Origin: Bromus sterilis
Lineage: Eukaryota > Streptophyta > Magnoliopsida > Poales > Poaceae
Length of the DNA: 64,000 nt
Assembly (NCBI GenBank): GCA_950022295.1
Contig: OX465600.1
Span: forward strand, 201,467,782 to 201,531,781
Direction of reading: 5' to 3'
Shown here: one piece after another, positions 34,809 to 47,175 of the stretch
Position numbering within the stretch: position 1 is the stretch's first letter
Layout: each line of letters opens with the position of its first letter
The notes under the pieces: model-generated
The model's input: the letters and a program-made list of their open reading frames with translations, nothing else
What the model was told of the DNA's origin: nothing
Databases searched by the model: none
Position numbers and translations under genes: made by a program

Positions 34809-35930
34809 TACCAAAAGCTCCTGCTCGCCATCATCATGACCTCCAGGAAAGTATCGCACTACTTCGACGAACACTCCATCACAATCGTGAGCAGTGCACC
34901 ACTCGCAGACATCCTCAACAACCCCGGCGCGACCGGTCAATTCGCCGAGTGGAACATGGAGCTAAGCCCGTGAGACCTACAGTTCAAACACCCAACAACA
35001 ATCAAATCCCAAGTACTCCCAGACTCCCTGGTCGAGTGGGCAGAAGTCCAAACACCAGGGCCCCCAGACTTGTCCAACTCATGGACGATGTACTTCGATG
35101 GATCCATAAAACAACAAGTAGCCGGAGCAGGCGTCGTCATAGTCTCCCCCAAAGGAACGAAGGTCAAGTACATCCTCCAGATCAACTTCAGCAACGCCTC
35201 CAACAATGAAGCAGAGTACGAGGCGCGAATTCACGACATGCGCATGGCAAAAACTTGCGGTGCCACTCGCCTATCGATCTATGGTGACTCCAACCTTGTC
35301 GTCCAGCAGGCGATGAGAGACTGCAACGCAGTCGCAGACAACATGACAGCCTACCAGAAGCTCTACAACGCGCTAGAGGGAGGTTTCGACGGCTGTGAAC
35401 TCAATTACATCCCCAGAGATAATAACATAGAAGCCGATGAACTCGCGAACATCGCATCGACTCAAGGACCAATACCACCAGGCGTTTTCCTCGAGATCAT
35501 CAATCAGAGATCAATAAAAGCAAAGCCAGCAGAGCCCAAAGCAGTCGCAGAAGAAGACGACACAAGTGAGCCAGCACAGGTGGTAGCAACGAGCGCAGCT
35601 GACGCTACAATCGGCCAAGCAATCGAAGTTGAAGCACTAGCAGCGCTCGAAGACCCGGCCTGGGAAAGACATTTTCTTCGATTCCTAATCGAAGGCACCA
35701 TACCACAAGACATTGCAGAAGCCCGACGCATCAGTCGACGATCCAAAGCATTCACGGTAATCAACAGACAGCTCTACAAGCGCAGCATTTCCCAGGTCCT
35801 ACAAAAGTGCATAGACGAGGAAGACGGCAAAGCCCTACTACTCGAGATTCACGAAGGCACCTGCGGGCACCATGCTAGCAGTCGAGCACTCGTGGCAAAA
35901 GCATTTCGAGCAGGATTCTATTGGCCAACC
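34809..35930 (+). pseudogene. R RNase H end, archaeal-type RNase H and start of integrase
   Basis: One frame runs from YQKLLLAIIMTSRK through HYFDEHSITIVSSAPLADIL, the usual end of the gypsy RNase H, to a second RNase H. In the second, acidic residues are seen in MYFDGSIK, SNNEAEYEA, IYGDSNLV and NIEADELAN, so the catalytic set is complete. Both sections lie in one frame, broken by TGA at 34971-34973, where relatives have Tyr. The frame then enters the integrase zinc finger (HEGTCGHHASSRAL) and stops at FYWPT, where B2 begins. The sequence resumes in the same frame after B2 (44993). Confidence 0.88.
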
Positions 35931-38900
35931 TGTAAGGCCCGATAAGCGGTACTGTTCCAGATCTAGATGTTTCCATCCAGATCCGGGGACGAAGCACATA
36001 TCGGTCCCACCGCAACATATGACATAGCCATATGCCCCGAATTTTCCAACATGATATCACAACATTACAGATACAAGGATACAACATCTCATACAATCGG
36101 CATACAACTGCCTCAAATACAATACAACAGCGGAAGATACATGTGTGAGTACAGACTACAATCAAAAGCCTACTGGCAAAGAGAAAAACATCGATCCCCA
36201 TAACCACACGGGTCCAGGCCCTCCGCCGGGATCCGCCTAACTAGTCGTCGTCGAGTCTCCACGTGAAACGTTGATCACCATACCTGTTCTCGATCAAAAA
36301 CCCTGAAAAGAGTGTGGGGGTAGTATCATGAGTATAGAGGTACTCAGCATCCAACTGTAGTGGTCATCTGACCCAGCAAGGACTTCATCACTCGTCATTC
36401 TAGGACAACTAGTAGTTTACGGTAAGGAAGGGGTACGTGGTGAGGTTGCTGCCGAACTAGCATTTATGAAGTGGCTAACGATCTAGAGAGTAAGGTAAGA
36501 TGCCAAGCATTTGATGAGGAATCACCTCCAACAAGTCTGCTATCCACCTACATACGCAAACATAACACCTATCCTATCCTTGTCCTCCTCTTCGCATCCC
36601 GACGAAGAAGAAGCAGTCAAGGCACACACACCTTGATCAAATTATATTAAGATTATCTCAGCTGTTGTTGTCTATGAACAAGGAGTAGGTCTCAAGTCTT
36701 CCATAACCGTGGACACGGCTTCTCGAAAAGATTTAACCATGCAGGGGTGTACCAACTTCCCATTACGAGGCGTCACATGCTCGCCCATCTCTCTCAGTTG
36801 CTACCCATTATAGGAAACCATTTTATGATTTAGTTCCAAGAGATCCGAAACGATAGGTCCCTCTATCTAGCAACGTACAAATCCGGGTGGCCCCCAGGGA
36901 GTCGACACCCAATCCAAAAGCTGGCCACGCTCTCGGATCGGACTCTTCCGTACGGCCAAGGTCGGGATATCACACCTGACATCAGGGGACCCCTAGCTCA
37001 CCAAGTGTGGACTAACAGAGGAATTGAGTCTCCGCTGGCCCGAGTTGTTTGAAAACTACTGGCAGCTGACCAGCACACACACGGTTTCAAATGGTAAATC
37101 AGCTTGGGCCACCTCTAGAAATGTTTGAAGCTAGGTAGGTAAGAAGAGGGGACCCCATAAAATCCCACACATGATTAGGCACGCTCAGTCTTAAAACCAA
37201 TACCCGGAACTCGGGTCCTAGGTGACTCGAATGGAACAAAGCGTCGGGGCGGGATAGCCTAGACCTTCCATCCTTCGTCGAATATAGTCAACATTATAAT
37301 AATCATATCATCAACAACAATATAACAATGTGATATCCCAAAGCAAGGAGTAACAGGGTAACATCGTAGCATCCTAAGCATGCATACTAAGCAGGGGCTG
37401 AGCAACGAGCAATAGTAACATAGCAGTACAAGGTTTGCTGGGAGGGGACATGGCTGTATTGGTTTGAAAGAGGCTGTAAACATGTGGTAGGATCAAACAT
37501 CGAACCTAACCTATACTAGCATGCAAAACGCTGGTTGAAATAGAATGGATCATAAGTAATGCATAGTCCTTGCCTGTTGATAAGTCGGGTTCCGAAGGTG
37601 TACTTGATCGCAAGCTCGCATCGTCTCCGAAGGTACCCGCGGAAGCACACAAGACGATAAACACTGGAAAGCAATCAACGAGCAAGCACTCTATTACTAC
37701 GGGGCAACACAAGATCAAGAAGACATCACACGACACGGCAACGCGATACGGATCTATCGTCGAGAACGGTTGCTAACAGTTTAAGTGGGGTATCGGTCAC
37801 ACACGACGAATACCGCACGTTTACGGTGGTTCAAGTTGCTTAGCTACAGGTGATCAACAAAGGTTGTTAACATGTCAACTCAAGCAAGCATGGCATAGCA
37901 CACAAACATGGCAAAAGGTTAAGCACAAAGTAAACTATATATGCTAGTCAATTTAAGTGAGGCACAACCTAAACATGGCATACACAAAGTGTCGCACGAT
38001 GATTAAAACATTTGGTGCTGTTCTGCCCTAAACCATATTTTAGGTTGGTTAAAAGCAGCAAACAATAGCATAAACACAAAGTACACAAAAAACTAATCAA
38101 GTTACATATAAACAACACCCCATACGGAGTTACAGTTAAAAAGATACATGCAAAAAAAGTTACGGGGACAATCTGCCAACATCACGAAGCACACTTTAGA
38201 GCAATGCATAAACAGGATAATCAATGCAAACATGCTCACAAATGACATGGAACTAAAGTAGACATGACAGGGAAGGCATGGCAAAAAGAATCATGCAAAA
38301 AGACATCATAGGTCAAAAGATATTAAGCAAACAACATGGCATCGGAACATTACAGACTTAGAGAAAAACAGAGGTGGATGTCAAAAACAGAAGCATAGCA
38401 ACTTTGGAGCTAAACAACTATAGGATCAGAAAGCATATCATGGAAATGCAATACATGGGATGAAATTAGTCATGATGCTTAACAATATGCAATTGGAATC
38501 ACTCAATTCCGATAAACGGTCGCGACACACTCGTCGACCGAAGTTGCAACAAAATATAAACAGCAGCACAATAACAACAGGGTAGCTACTTTGGAGCAAG
38601 ATACAATCATGATGCAGCAAGAAATTATGGCATGTGAATGCATGAAACTGAATTAGAAACAATGCTTAATGCAACGCAAAAGGAATCCCTCAATTCCGAC
38701 GTACGGTTGCGAAGCAACCGTCGCCCGAAGTTGCAATAAAATAACAGTTTTCAGACAGACTTAACAACAGATTGCATTTAACGACCAGGTGCCCTGTTTG
38801 AACAGCAATAACTATATCAACAAGCTAAAACAATTAACTCACAAAAGATGAAAGCTAGAGCACACAATTCTAAACAATTTGTTTTTGGGCGCACATGAAT

Positions 38901-40160
38901 CCGGGCTACGGTTTACTCGCAATTAACGTCGCAAAATTGAATCAGCAGTAAAACATTCCAGACTTAGCAGAATTTTGGAAAAAAAGGAAAATACTTGATA
39001 GAAAAAAAAGGCTCGGGCCTCACCCAATTGGGCTCGGCCCATGTGGCAGCTGGAGAGGAGAGGAGCCGGCCTGGCTGGCTGGGCCTTGTGGGTTGGCCGG
39101 CTGGGCTCGGCCCACGTGGTTGTGGTGGCTGGGCCGGCCGCTCCCGTGCCGAGCCGAGCAGCGATTGGCCGTGCCGGCGTTGGGCGACGTTCAGGGGCGA
39201 CACGGGGAGGCGCGCTGCTGCTGGGACGCGGTGGCCGTCGGGCTCCTGCTTGTTTCTCGGCGCGGCGGCGAGCTTTCATGGCGCGGCGGCGCTGCACCAG
39301 GGAGAAAGGAGGGATGAGGCGAGGAGGCTCACCGGAGCAGGGCACGACGCGGGGGCTCCGGCTGCCGGCGTCCGGCGACGTAGTGGCGCGGCCACTGGAG
39401 GCTATGGCGAGGCGCGTGCTGGGAGCCCAGATCGGGCCCGACAGCGGTCGCCGGCGGGCCCACGGGGCCTGGGCGCGGTTCAACGGCTAGAGGTGGGAGG
39501 AGGCAGGCTGGAGGGCGATGTGGCAGCTTCCAGGACCTCCGATCTGCGATCCGATGGTTGTGGTGCACCCAGATCTAGGGTTTCGGGATAGAGAGGGGCT
39601 AGGGGGCTGATCTGGATATTTTTCAGGGGGGTGGCTGCGAATTTCACTTAGGGAAACCCTGATTGGGTGTGAGAGGCTGGTGGTATTTATATAGGCAGGT
39701 TGGCTGGCCTGTTTATGCAAATTCCCTCGGTACCCCTCTCGCGCGCCCGGTGATCGCGTTCGTGACCGCCGAGACTCCGTACAGACCCCGATTCTGATGA
39801 AATCTCGAACCACGCGCTCAGCGCGTCGAGCCCGTCAATCGTACCTCACTGCGGTGACATTCCGACAACATTTTTTGGCGCCCCATAAAATAATCCGTAT
39901 ATTAAATAAACGGGGTTTGCGTTCCGGTGGCGATGGCTGGACTTGTGCGGTTTTCGCGACGGTGATTGGGTGAAATCCGGTGTCGCAAAGGTCGAGTGTC
40001 AGGGTGGCAAGGGTCGGTCTTCGTCCGGTACGAGATAAGAGGGGGAAAAATAATCGCCGATCGATAAATCGGGGATGCAAACACCGCAAACAAATCAGAC
40101 AATCAAACAATTCACACCGAAAACAAAATTTTTAATTTTTGTGAAATCTGGGCTGTTACA
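35931..40160 (-). repeat. B2 left LTR (3' LTR)
   Basis: It starts TGTAAGGCCCGATAAGCGG and ends GGGCTGTTACA. The three-palindrome module at 36699-36746 is damaged: palindrome 1 reads CCATGCAGGG and stem 3 has TTCC for GTCC. This is the non-promoter copy for the element. Confidence 0.93.
36699..36746 (-). promoter_or_regulatory. Three-palindrome LTR module, B2 left LTR (decayed)
   Basis: Stem 3 has lost one pair (TTCC against GGAC, 36699-36714). Palindrome 2 is CTTCTCGAAAAG. Palindrome 1 is CCATGCAGGG (36737-36746), with one unpaired change. The single-sided changes contrast with the paired changes between families. Confidence 0.5.
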
Positions 40161-40759
40161 ATACAACACCACCAACGAGGGATCTCGTCCCGAGATCCTG
40201 GGCGATCCGGGGGAGACGGGAAAGGGGAAAAGAAGAGAGTCGACAATCTTCAACACCATCAACAAGGGACTCTGCTCCATGTCGACGTCGAACTTCTGTC
40301 GAGAAACTTTCCGCAGGGAGACGACATCGTCGAAAATACGAAACCGTCGGTGTCAAGAGGAGGAACGCCAACGATAAACCGATCAAAGGATAGTGTTTTC
40401 GACGCAAGTCGTAAAAACACCGGCAAAAGGATGGATGGCAATGGACGACCCAGATGTACACCAGAGTTGGAAGTCTAAAGGTACTACAGGATTTCCCACC
40501 TGACCTCGGAATCGAGACAATACGCTGCAAGAAAGGCATTGTAACTATTCTGATACTCCACTTACTCAAGATCCTAGAGTTTGAAAGGGATAAGAGAGAA
40601 TAAAGAACTTACGACAGTTGTCCTGACCAGAGCAAGGGTAAGGAGTAAAAAGATTCCACCTCTCCGATAACTAACTTAGTAACTACAAAATAGTTTTTGT
40701 CTAGACTCGACTTCGGCCAGAAAAGGGATCCTACGGTCGGTAAGGCTCTGATACCAAGT
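40161..40759 (-). other. B2 internal region, 599 bp, non-coding, with primer site
   Basis: It is homologous to the B1 interior along its length. The primer site TGGTATCAGAGC (minus strand, 40756-40745) lies next to the right LTR. The palindrome GATCTCGTCCCGAGATC (40181-40197) lies next to the left LTR. As in B1, the tract before the 3' LTR is not a clean purine run. No ORF matches a retroelement domain. Confidence 0.85.
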
Positions 40760-43700
40760 TGTAAGGCCCGATATGCGGTACTGTTCCAGATCTAGATGTT
40801 TCCATCCAGATCCGGGGACAAAGCACATATCGGTCCCACCGCGACATATGACATAGCCATATGCCCCGGATTTTCCAACATGATATGACAACATTACAGA
40901 TACAAGGATACAACATCTCATACAATCGGCATACAACTGCCTCAAATACAATACAACAGCGGAAGATACATGTGTGAGTACAGACTACAATCAAAAGCCT
41001 ACTGGCAAAGAGAAAAACATCGATCCCCATAACCACACGGGTCCAGGCCCTCCGCCGGGATCCGCCTAACTAGTCGTTGTCGAGTCTCCACGTGAAACGT
41101 CGATCACCATACCTGTTGTCGATCAAGAACCCTGAAAAGAGTTTGGGGGTAGTATCATGAGTACTGAGGTACTCAGCATCCAACTGTAGTGGTCATCTGA
41201 CCCAACAAGGACTTCATCACTCGTCATTCTAGGACAACTAGTAGTTTACGGTAAGGAAGGGGTAAGTGGTGAGGTTGCTGCCGCACTAGCATTTATGAAG
41301 TGGCTAACGATCTAGAGAGTAAGGTAAGATGCCAAGCATTCGATGAGGAATCGCCTCCAACAAGTCTGCTATCCACCTACATACGCAAACATAACACCTA
41401 TCCTATCCTTGTCCTCCTCTTCGCATCCTAACGAAGAAGAAGCAGTCAAGGCACAGACACATTGATCAAATTATATTAAGATTATCTCATCTGTTGTTGT
41501 CTATGAACAAGGAGTAGGTCTCAAGTTGTCCATAACCGTGGACACGACTTCTCGAAACGATTTAACCCTGCAGGGGTGTACCAACTTCCCATTACGAGGC
41601 GTCGCATGCTCGCCCATCTCTCTCAGTTGCTACCCATTATAGGTAACCATTTAATGATTTCGTTCCAAGAGATCGGAAACGACAGGTCCCTCTATCTAAC
41701 AACGCACAAATCCGGGTGGCCCCCGGGGAGTCGACACCCAATCCAAAAGCCGGCCACGCTCTTGTATCGGACTCTTCCGTACGGCTAAGGTCGGGAAATC
41801 ACACCTTACATCAGGGGACCCCTAGCTCACCAAGTGTGGACCAACAGAGGAACTAAGTCTCTGCTGGCCCGAGTTGTTTGAAAACTACTGGCAGCTGACC
41901 AGCACACACACGGTTTCAAATGGTAAATCAGCTTGGGCCACCTCTAGAAATGTTTGAAGCTAGGTAGGTAAGAAGAGGGGACCCCATAAAATCCCACACG
42001 CGATTAGGCACGCTCAGTCTTAAAACCAATACCCGGAACTCGGGTCCTAGGTGACTCGAATGGAACAAAGCGTCGGGGCAGGATAGCCTAGACCTTCCAT
42101 CCTTCATCGAATATAGTCAACATTATAATAATCTCATCAAAAATAATATAAAAATGTGATATGCCAAACCAAGGAGTAACAGGGTAACATCGTAGCATCC
42201 TAAGCATGCATACTAAGCAGGGGTTGAGCAACGAGCAATAGTAACATAGAAGTACAAGGTTTGTTGGGAGGGGACATGGCTGTATTGGTTTGAAAGAGGC
42301 TGTAAACATGTGGTAGGATCAAACATCGAACCTATCCTATACTAGCATGCAAAGCGCTGGTTGAAATAGAATGGATCATAAGTAATGTATAGTCCTTGCC
42401 TGTTGATAAGTCGGGTTCCGAAGGTGTAGTTGATCGCAAGCTCGCATCGTCTCCGAAGGTACCCGCGGAAGCACACAAGACGATAAACACTGGAAAGCAA
42501 TCAACAAGCAAGCAATCTATTACTACGGGGCAACACAAGATCAATAAGACATCACACGACACGGCAACGCGATACGGATCTATCGTCGAGAACGGTTGCT
42601 AACAGTTTAAGTCGGGTATCGGTCACACACGACGAATACCGCACGTTTACGGTGGTTCAAGTTGCTTAGCTACAGGTGATCAACAAACATTGTTAACATG
42701 TCAAATCAAGCAAGGATGTCATAGCACACAAACATGGCAAAAGGTTAAGCACCAAGTAAACTATCTATGCTAGTCAATTTAAGTGAGGCACAACCTAAAC
42801 ATGGCATACACTAAGTGTCGCACGATGATTAAAACATTTGGTACTGTTCTGCCATAAACCATATTTTAGGTTGGTTAAAAGCAGCAACCAATAGCATAAA
42901 CACAAAGTACACGAAAAACTAATCAAGTTACATATAAAGAACACCCCAAACGGAGTTACGGTTAAAAAGATACATGCAAAACAAGTTACGGGCACAATCT
43001 GCCAACATCACGAAGCACACTTTAGAGCAATGCATAAACAGGATAATCCATGCAAACATGCTCACAAATTACATGGAACTAAAGTAGACATGAAATGGAA
43101 GGCATGGGAAAAATAATCATGCAAAAAGACATCATAGATCAAAAGATATTAAGCAAACAACATGGCATCGGAACATTACAGACTTAGAGAAAAACAGAGG
43201 TGGCAGTAAAAAACAGCAGCATAGCAACTTTGGAGCTAAACAACTATATGATCAGAAAGAATATCATGGCAATGCAATACATGGGATGAAATTAGACATG
43301 ATGCTTAACAATATGCAATTGGAATCACTCATTTCTGATAAACGGTCGCGACACACTCGTCGACCGAAGTTGCAACAAAATATAAATAGCAGCACAATAA
43401 CAGCAGGGTAGCTACTTTGGAGCAAGATACAATCATGATGCAGCAAGCAATTATGGCATGTGAATGCATGAAACTGAAGTAGAAACAATGCTTAACGCAA
43501 CGCAAAAGGAATCACTCAATTCCGACGTACGGTTGCGAAGCAACCGTCGCCCGAAGTTGCAATAAAATAACAGTTTTCAGACAGACTTAACGGCAGATTG
43601 CATTTAACGACCACGTGCCCTGTTTGAACAACAATAACTATATCTAAACAAGCTCAAAACAATTAACTCAAAAAAGATGAAAGCTAGAGCACACAATTCT

Positions 43701-44987
43701 AAACAATTCGTCTTTTGGGCGCACATGCATCCGGGCTACGGTTTACTCGCAATTAACGTCGCAAAATTGAATCAGCAGTAAAACATTCCAGACATAGCAG
43801 AATTTTGGAAAAAAGGAAAATACTTGACAGAAAAAAAATGCTCGGGCCTCACCCAATTGGGCTCGGCCCATGTGGCCGCTGGAGAGGAGAGGAGCCGGCC
43901 TGGCTGGCTGGGCCTTGCGGGTTGGCCGGCTGGGCTCGGCCCACGTGGTTGTGGCGGCTGGGCTAGCCGCTCCCGTGCCGAGCCGAGCACCGGCTGGCCA
44001 TGCCGGCGTTGGGCGGCGTTCAGGGGCGACACGGGGAGGCGCGCGGGTGCTGGGAGACGGTGGCCGTCGGGCTCCTACTCGTTTCTCGGTGCGACGACGA
44101 GCTTTCATTGCGCGGCGGCGCTGCACCAGGGAGAAAGGAGGGGTGAGGCGAGGAGGCTCACCGAAGCAGGGCACGACGCGGGGCTCCGGTTACCGGCGTC
44201 CGGCGGCGTGGTGGCGCGGCCACAGGAGGCGATGGCGAGGCGCGGGCTGGGAGCCCATATCGGGCCCGACAGCGGTCGCCGGCGGGCCCACGGGGCCCGG
44301 GCGCGTTCTAACGGCTGGAGGTGGGAGGAGGCAGGCTGGAGAGCGACGTGGCAGCCTACAGGCCCTCCGATCTGCGATCCGATGGTTGTGGTACACCCAG
44401 ATCTAGGGTTTCGGGATAGAGAGGGGCTAGGGGGATGATCTGGATATTTTTCAGGGGGGTGGCTGCGAATTTCACTTAGGGAAACCCTAATTGGGTGTGG
44501 GAGGCTGGTGGTCTTTATATAGGCAGGTTGGCTGGCCTGTTTACGCAAATGCCCTAGGTACCCCTCTCGCGCGTCCGGTCATCGCGTTCGTGACCGCCGA
44601 GACTCCGTACGGACCCCGATTCTGATGAAATCTCGAACCACGAGCTCAGCGCGTCGAGCCCGTCGATCGTACCTCACTGCGGTGACATTCCGACAACATT
44701 TTCGGTGCCCCATAAAATAATCTGTATATTAAATAAACAGGGTTTGCGTTCTGGTGGCGATGGCTGGACTTGTGGGGTTTTCACGACGGTGATCGGGTGA
44801 AACCCGGTGTCGCAAAGGTCGAGTGTCAGGGTGGCAAGGGTCGGTCTTCGTCCGGTACGAGATAAGAGGATAAAAAATAATCGCCGATCGATAAATCAGG
44901 GATGAAAACACGGCAAACAAATCAGACAATCAAACAATTCACACCGAAAACAAAATTTTTAATTTTTGTGAAATCTGGGTTGTTACA
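40760..44987 (-). repeat. B2 right LTR (5' LTR)
   Basis: It starts TGTAAGGCCCGATATGCGG and ends GGGTTGTTACA. The minus-strand TATA box CTATATAAAG is at 44522-44513, with AAACCCTA at 44483-44490 at about the start site, as in B1. The GC-rich block is at about 43850-44400. Confidence 0.93.
41528..41575 (-). promoter_or_regulatory. Three-palindrome LTR module, B2 right LTR
   Basis: Stem 3 is GTCCATAACCGTGGAC (41528-41543). Palindrome 2 is CTTCTCGAAACG, with an end mismatch. Palindrome 1 is CCCTGCAGGG (41566-41575, perfect). Confidence 0.55.
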
Positions 44988-44992
44988 CAACC

Positions 44993-45958
44993 GCCATGAG
45001 AAATGCAGAGGATATCGTACGGCGTTGCATCGCCTGCCAAAAGTTCGCCAGCAGGCCGCACGCCCCAGCATCAGAAATGAAAACCATACCGTTATCATGG
45101 CCATTCGCCACATGGGGACTCGACATGGTAGGCCCACTCAAGAAATCATCAAAAGGAGGAAGAACACACCTACTGGTCGCAGTCGACAAATTCACCAAAT
45201 GGATCGAGGCAGTACCAATCACCAGCTCAATAGCCCTCATGGCAGTCAACTTCATCAAATCAATCATCTTCAGATTCGGAGTACCACACAACATCATCAC
45301 AGACAATGGTACCAACTTCACGGTAGCAGAGTTCCAAAACTTCTGTCAAGAGTTGGGCATCAAAATCAACTACGCATCAGTCGCACACCCGCAGTCTAAT
45401 GGCCAAGTGGAGAAAGCAAATGGCATAGTATGCAGAGGAATAAAGAAGCGACTTCTGGCACCACTCGAACAAGCCGCAGGCAACTGGATAGAAGAGCTCC
45501 CCGCAGTTCTATGGAGCCTACGCACCACCCCAAACAGCTCGACCCAATACGCACCTTTCTTCTTGGTATACGGGGCAGAAGCAGTGCTACCACACGACTT
45601 AAAATTCGGAGCACCCAGAATCTCAGGGTACGAAGAAGAAGGGGCAGAAGAAGCACTATAGAATGACAAAGACATAGCAGACGAAGCACGAGACACATCT
45701 ATCACAAGATCTGAAGGATACCAGGACAAGCATCACACATATCAAAGCAGTCGCCTGCGGACTAGATCGATCAACAAAGGAGACTTTGTGCTACGGCTAA
45801 TACAGGAAAAAGTGCACAAACTTGATCCACAATGGGAAGGGCCGTTCATCATCTCGGAAGTCATAGGAGGAGGAGCATACAGATTGGCAAATCCGAAGAC
45901 CAATGAGGACGTGGGAAATCCATGGAACGTAGCGAACCTACGCTTGTTCTACCCATAG
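44993..45958 (+). pseudogene. R integrase (after B2)
   Basis: It continues the R pol frame after B2. The zinc-finger cysteines are in RRCIACQKF. DDE residues lie in WGLDMVGPL, ITDNGTNF and NGQVEKANG. The C-terminal domain follows (INKGDFVLR, WEGPFIISEVIGGGAYRL) and ends VANLRLFYP with TAG at 45956-45958. A premature TAG at 45659-45661 breaks it about two thirds along; the frame is not shifted. There is no chromodomain, as expected for the Tat lineage. Confidence 0.88.
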
Positions 45959-46049
45959 TCCCCTAGGCATTATCAAGACATCGGCAGCAGCACCGATCGA
46001 CAACTCATGTAAAAAATCGAAAGAATAAAGCAATGTTGCCCAAAACACC

Positions 46050-46548
46050 TTACAAGCACTCGGGGGATCAAGCCTAGAACTCCCCTCGAGAGACGCTATC
46101 TTCGCAAACGCGACTTTTACTTAAAAGCACTCGGGGGTCGAGCCTAGAACTCCCCCCAAGAGACGCTATCTTCGCAAACGCGACCTTTACTTACAAGCAC
46201 TCGGGGGCTCGAGCCTAGAACTCCCCCCGAGAGACACTATCTTCGCAAACGCGACCTTTACTTACAAGCACTCGGGGGCTCGAGCCTAGAACTCCCCCCG
46301 AGAGACGCTATCTTCGCAAATGCAACCTTTACTTACAAGCACTCGGGGGCTCGAGCCTAGAACTCCCCCCGAGAGACGCTATCTTCGCAAACGCGACTTT
46401 TACTTAAAAGCACTCGGGGGCTCGAGCCTAGAACTCCCCCCTGAGAGACGCTATCTTCGCAAACGCGACCTTTACTTATAAGCACTCGGGGGCTCGAGCC
46501 TAGAACTCCCCCCGAGAGACGCTATCTTCGCAAAACGCGACTGTTACT
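46050..46548 (+). repeat. 71-bp tandem repeat array, seven copies
   Basis: Seven head-to-tail units, nearly all 71 bp, run from TACAAGCACTCGGGGG to CGCGACCTTTACT. Inside each unit CTCGGGGG and CCCCCCGAG flank GCTCGAGCCTAGAACT, so each can form a hairpin. Units differ by only a few bases or one-base indels, which suggests recent amplification or homogenisation. Such arrays in the 3' region are known for Tat-lineage elements and can seed satellite DNA. Confidence 0.92.
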
Positions 46549-47175
46549 TAAGACCCCGGGGGATGAACCATAAAAATCCCCTGAAAGAAGTTATCCTCGA
46601 CAAAGACGCGACTCTCGCCAAAAGACAAAGCCCAGGAAAAAGAAAGTTGCAAAAGCACATGATTCTTTAGTCTTCACCCGATCGTAAGCGATCGCCTAAA
46701 GACTCGGGGGCTACTCCCATCGGGAGCGCTGACGCGCACCCGATCTAGACTTGAAAAAAAATTCAAAGACAACTACAAACCGGTGAGACAAAAAATTCAT
46801 AAAGCCTGCGCTTGATTCTGCAAATCAAACGCAGCCTCGGGGGCTACTCCCATCGGGAGCGCTGGCGCGCACCCGAGAAGACAACTCTCTATACAAAGGA
46901 GTCGAAGGCATTCTCATTACGAAGGAGTCAAAGACAATTCTCATTACAACAGAGTCGAAGGCATTTCATTACAAAGAAGTCGAAACGACAGTTTGCCGTT
47001 ACAGATGGACCTGCGGAACTACAAGCTGGGCTACATTCGAACTTCTACATGTGTGCTCATACTGAGGTAATTGGCACTTTCGTGCCACAGCCCGGCGGGC
47101 ATCATCGCAGACAAAGTAGCATCACAGCCGAAGAAGAAGAAGCTCGCTTTCCTCCAGTTCTACAAGGTGCCTCGC

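Larger units (their letters stand above)
35931..44987 (-). mobile_element. Non-autonomous LTR retrotransposon B2 (LARD type)
   Basis: The second B-family element is flanked by CAACC (35926-35930 and 44988-44992). The LTRs are 35931-40160 (4230 bp) and 40760-44987 (4228 bp), with 599 bp of interior between them. Minus orientation is given by the primer site at 40745-40756. No coding capacity is seen. Over a roughly 200-bp stretch (37141 onward against 41970 onward) I count nine substitutions and one 3-bp gap, so B2 is much older than B1. The insertion lies in the integrase zinc finger of R; taking out B2 and one CAACC leaves the R frame in register. Confidence 0.95.

Noticed and set aside
40161..40759. 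B2 as a chance deletion derivative of a full element.
   Set aside because: B1 has an interior of the same size and sequence at an unrelated site.
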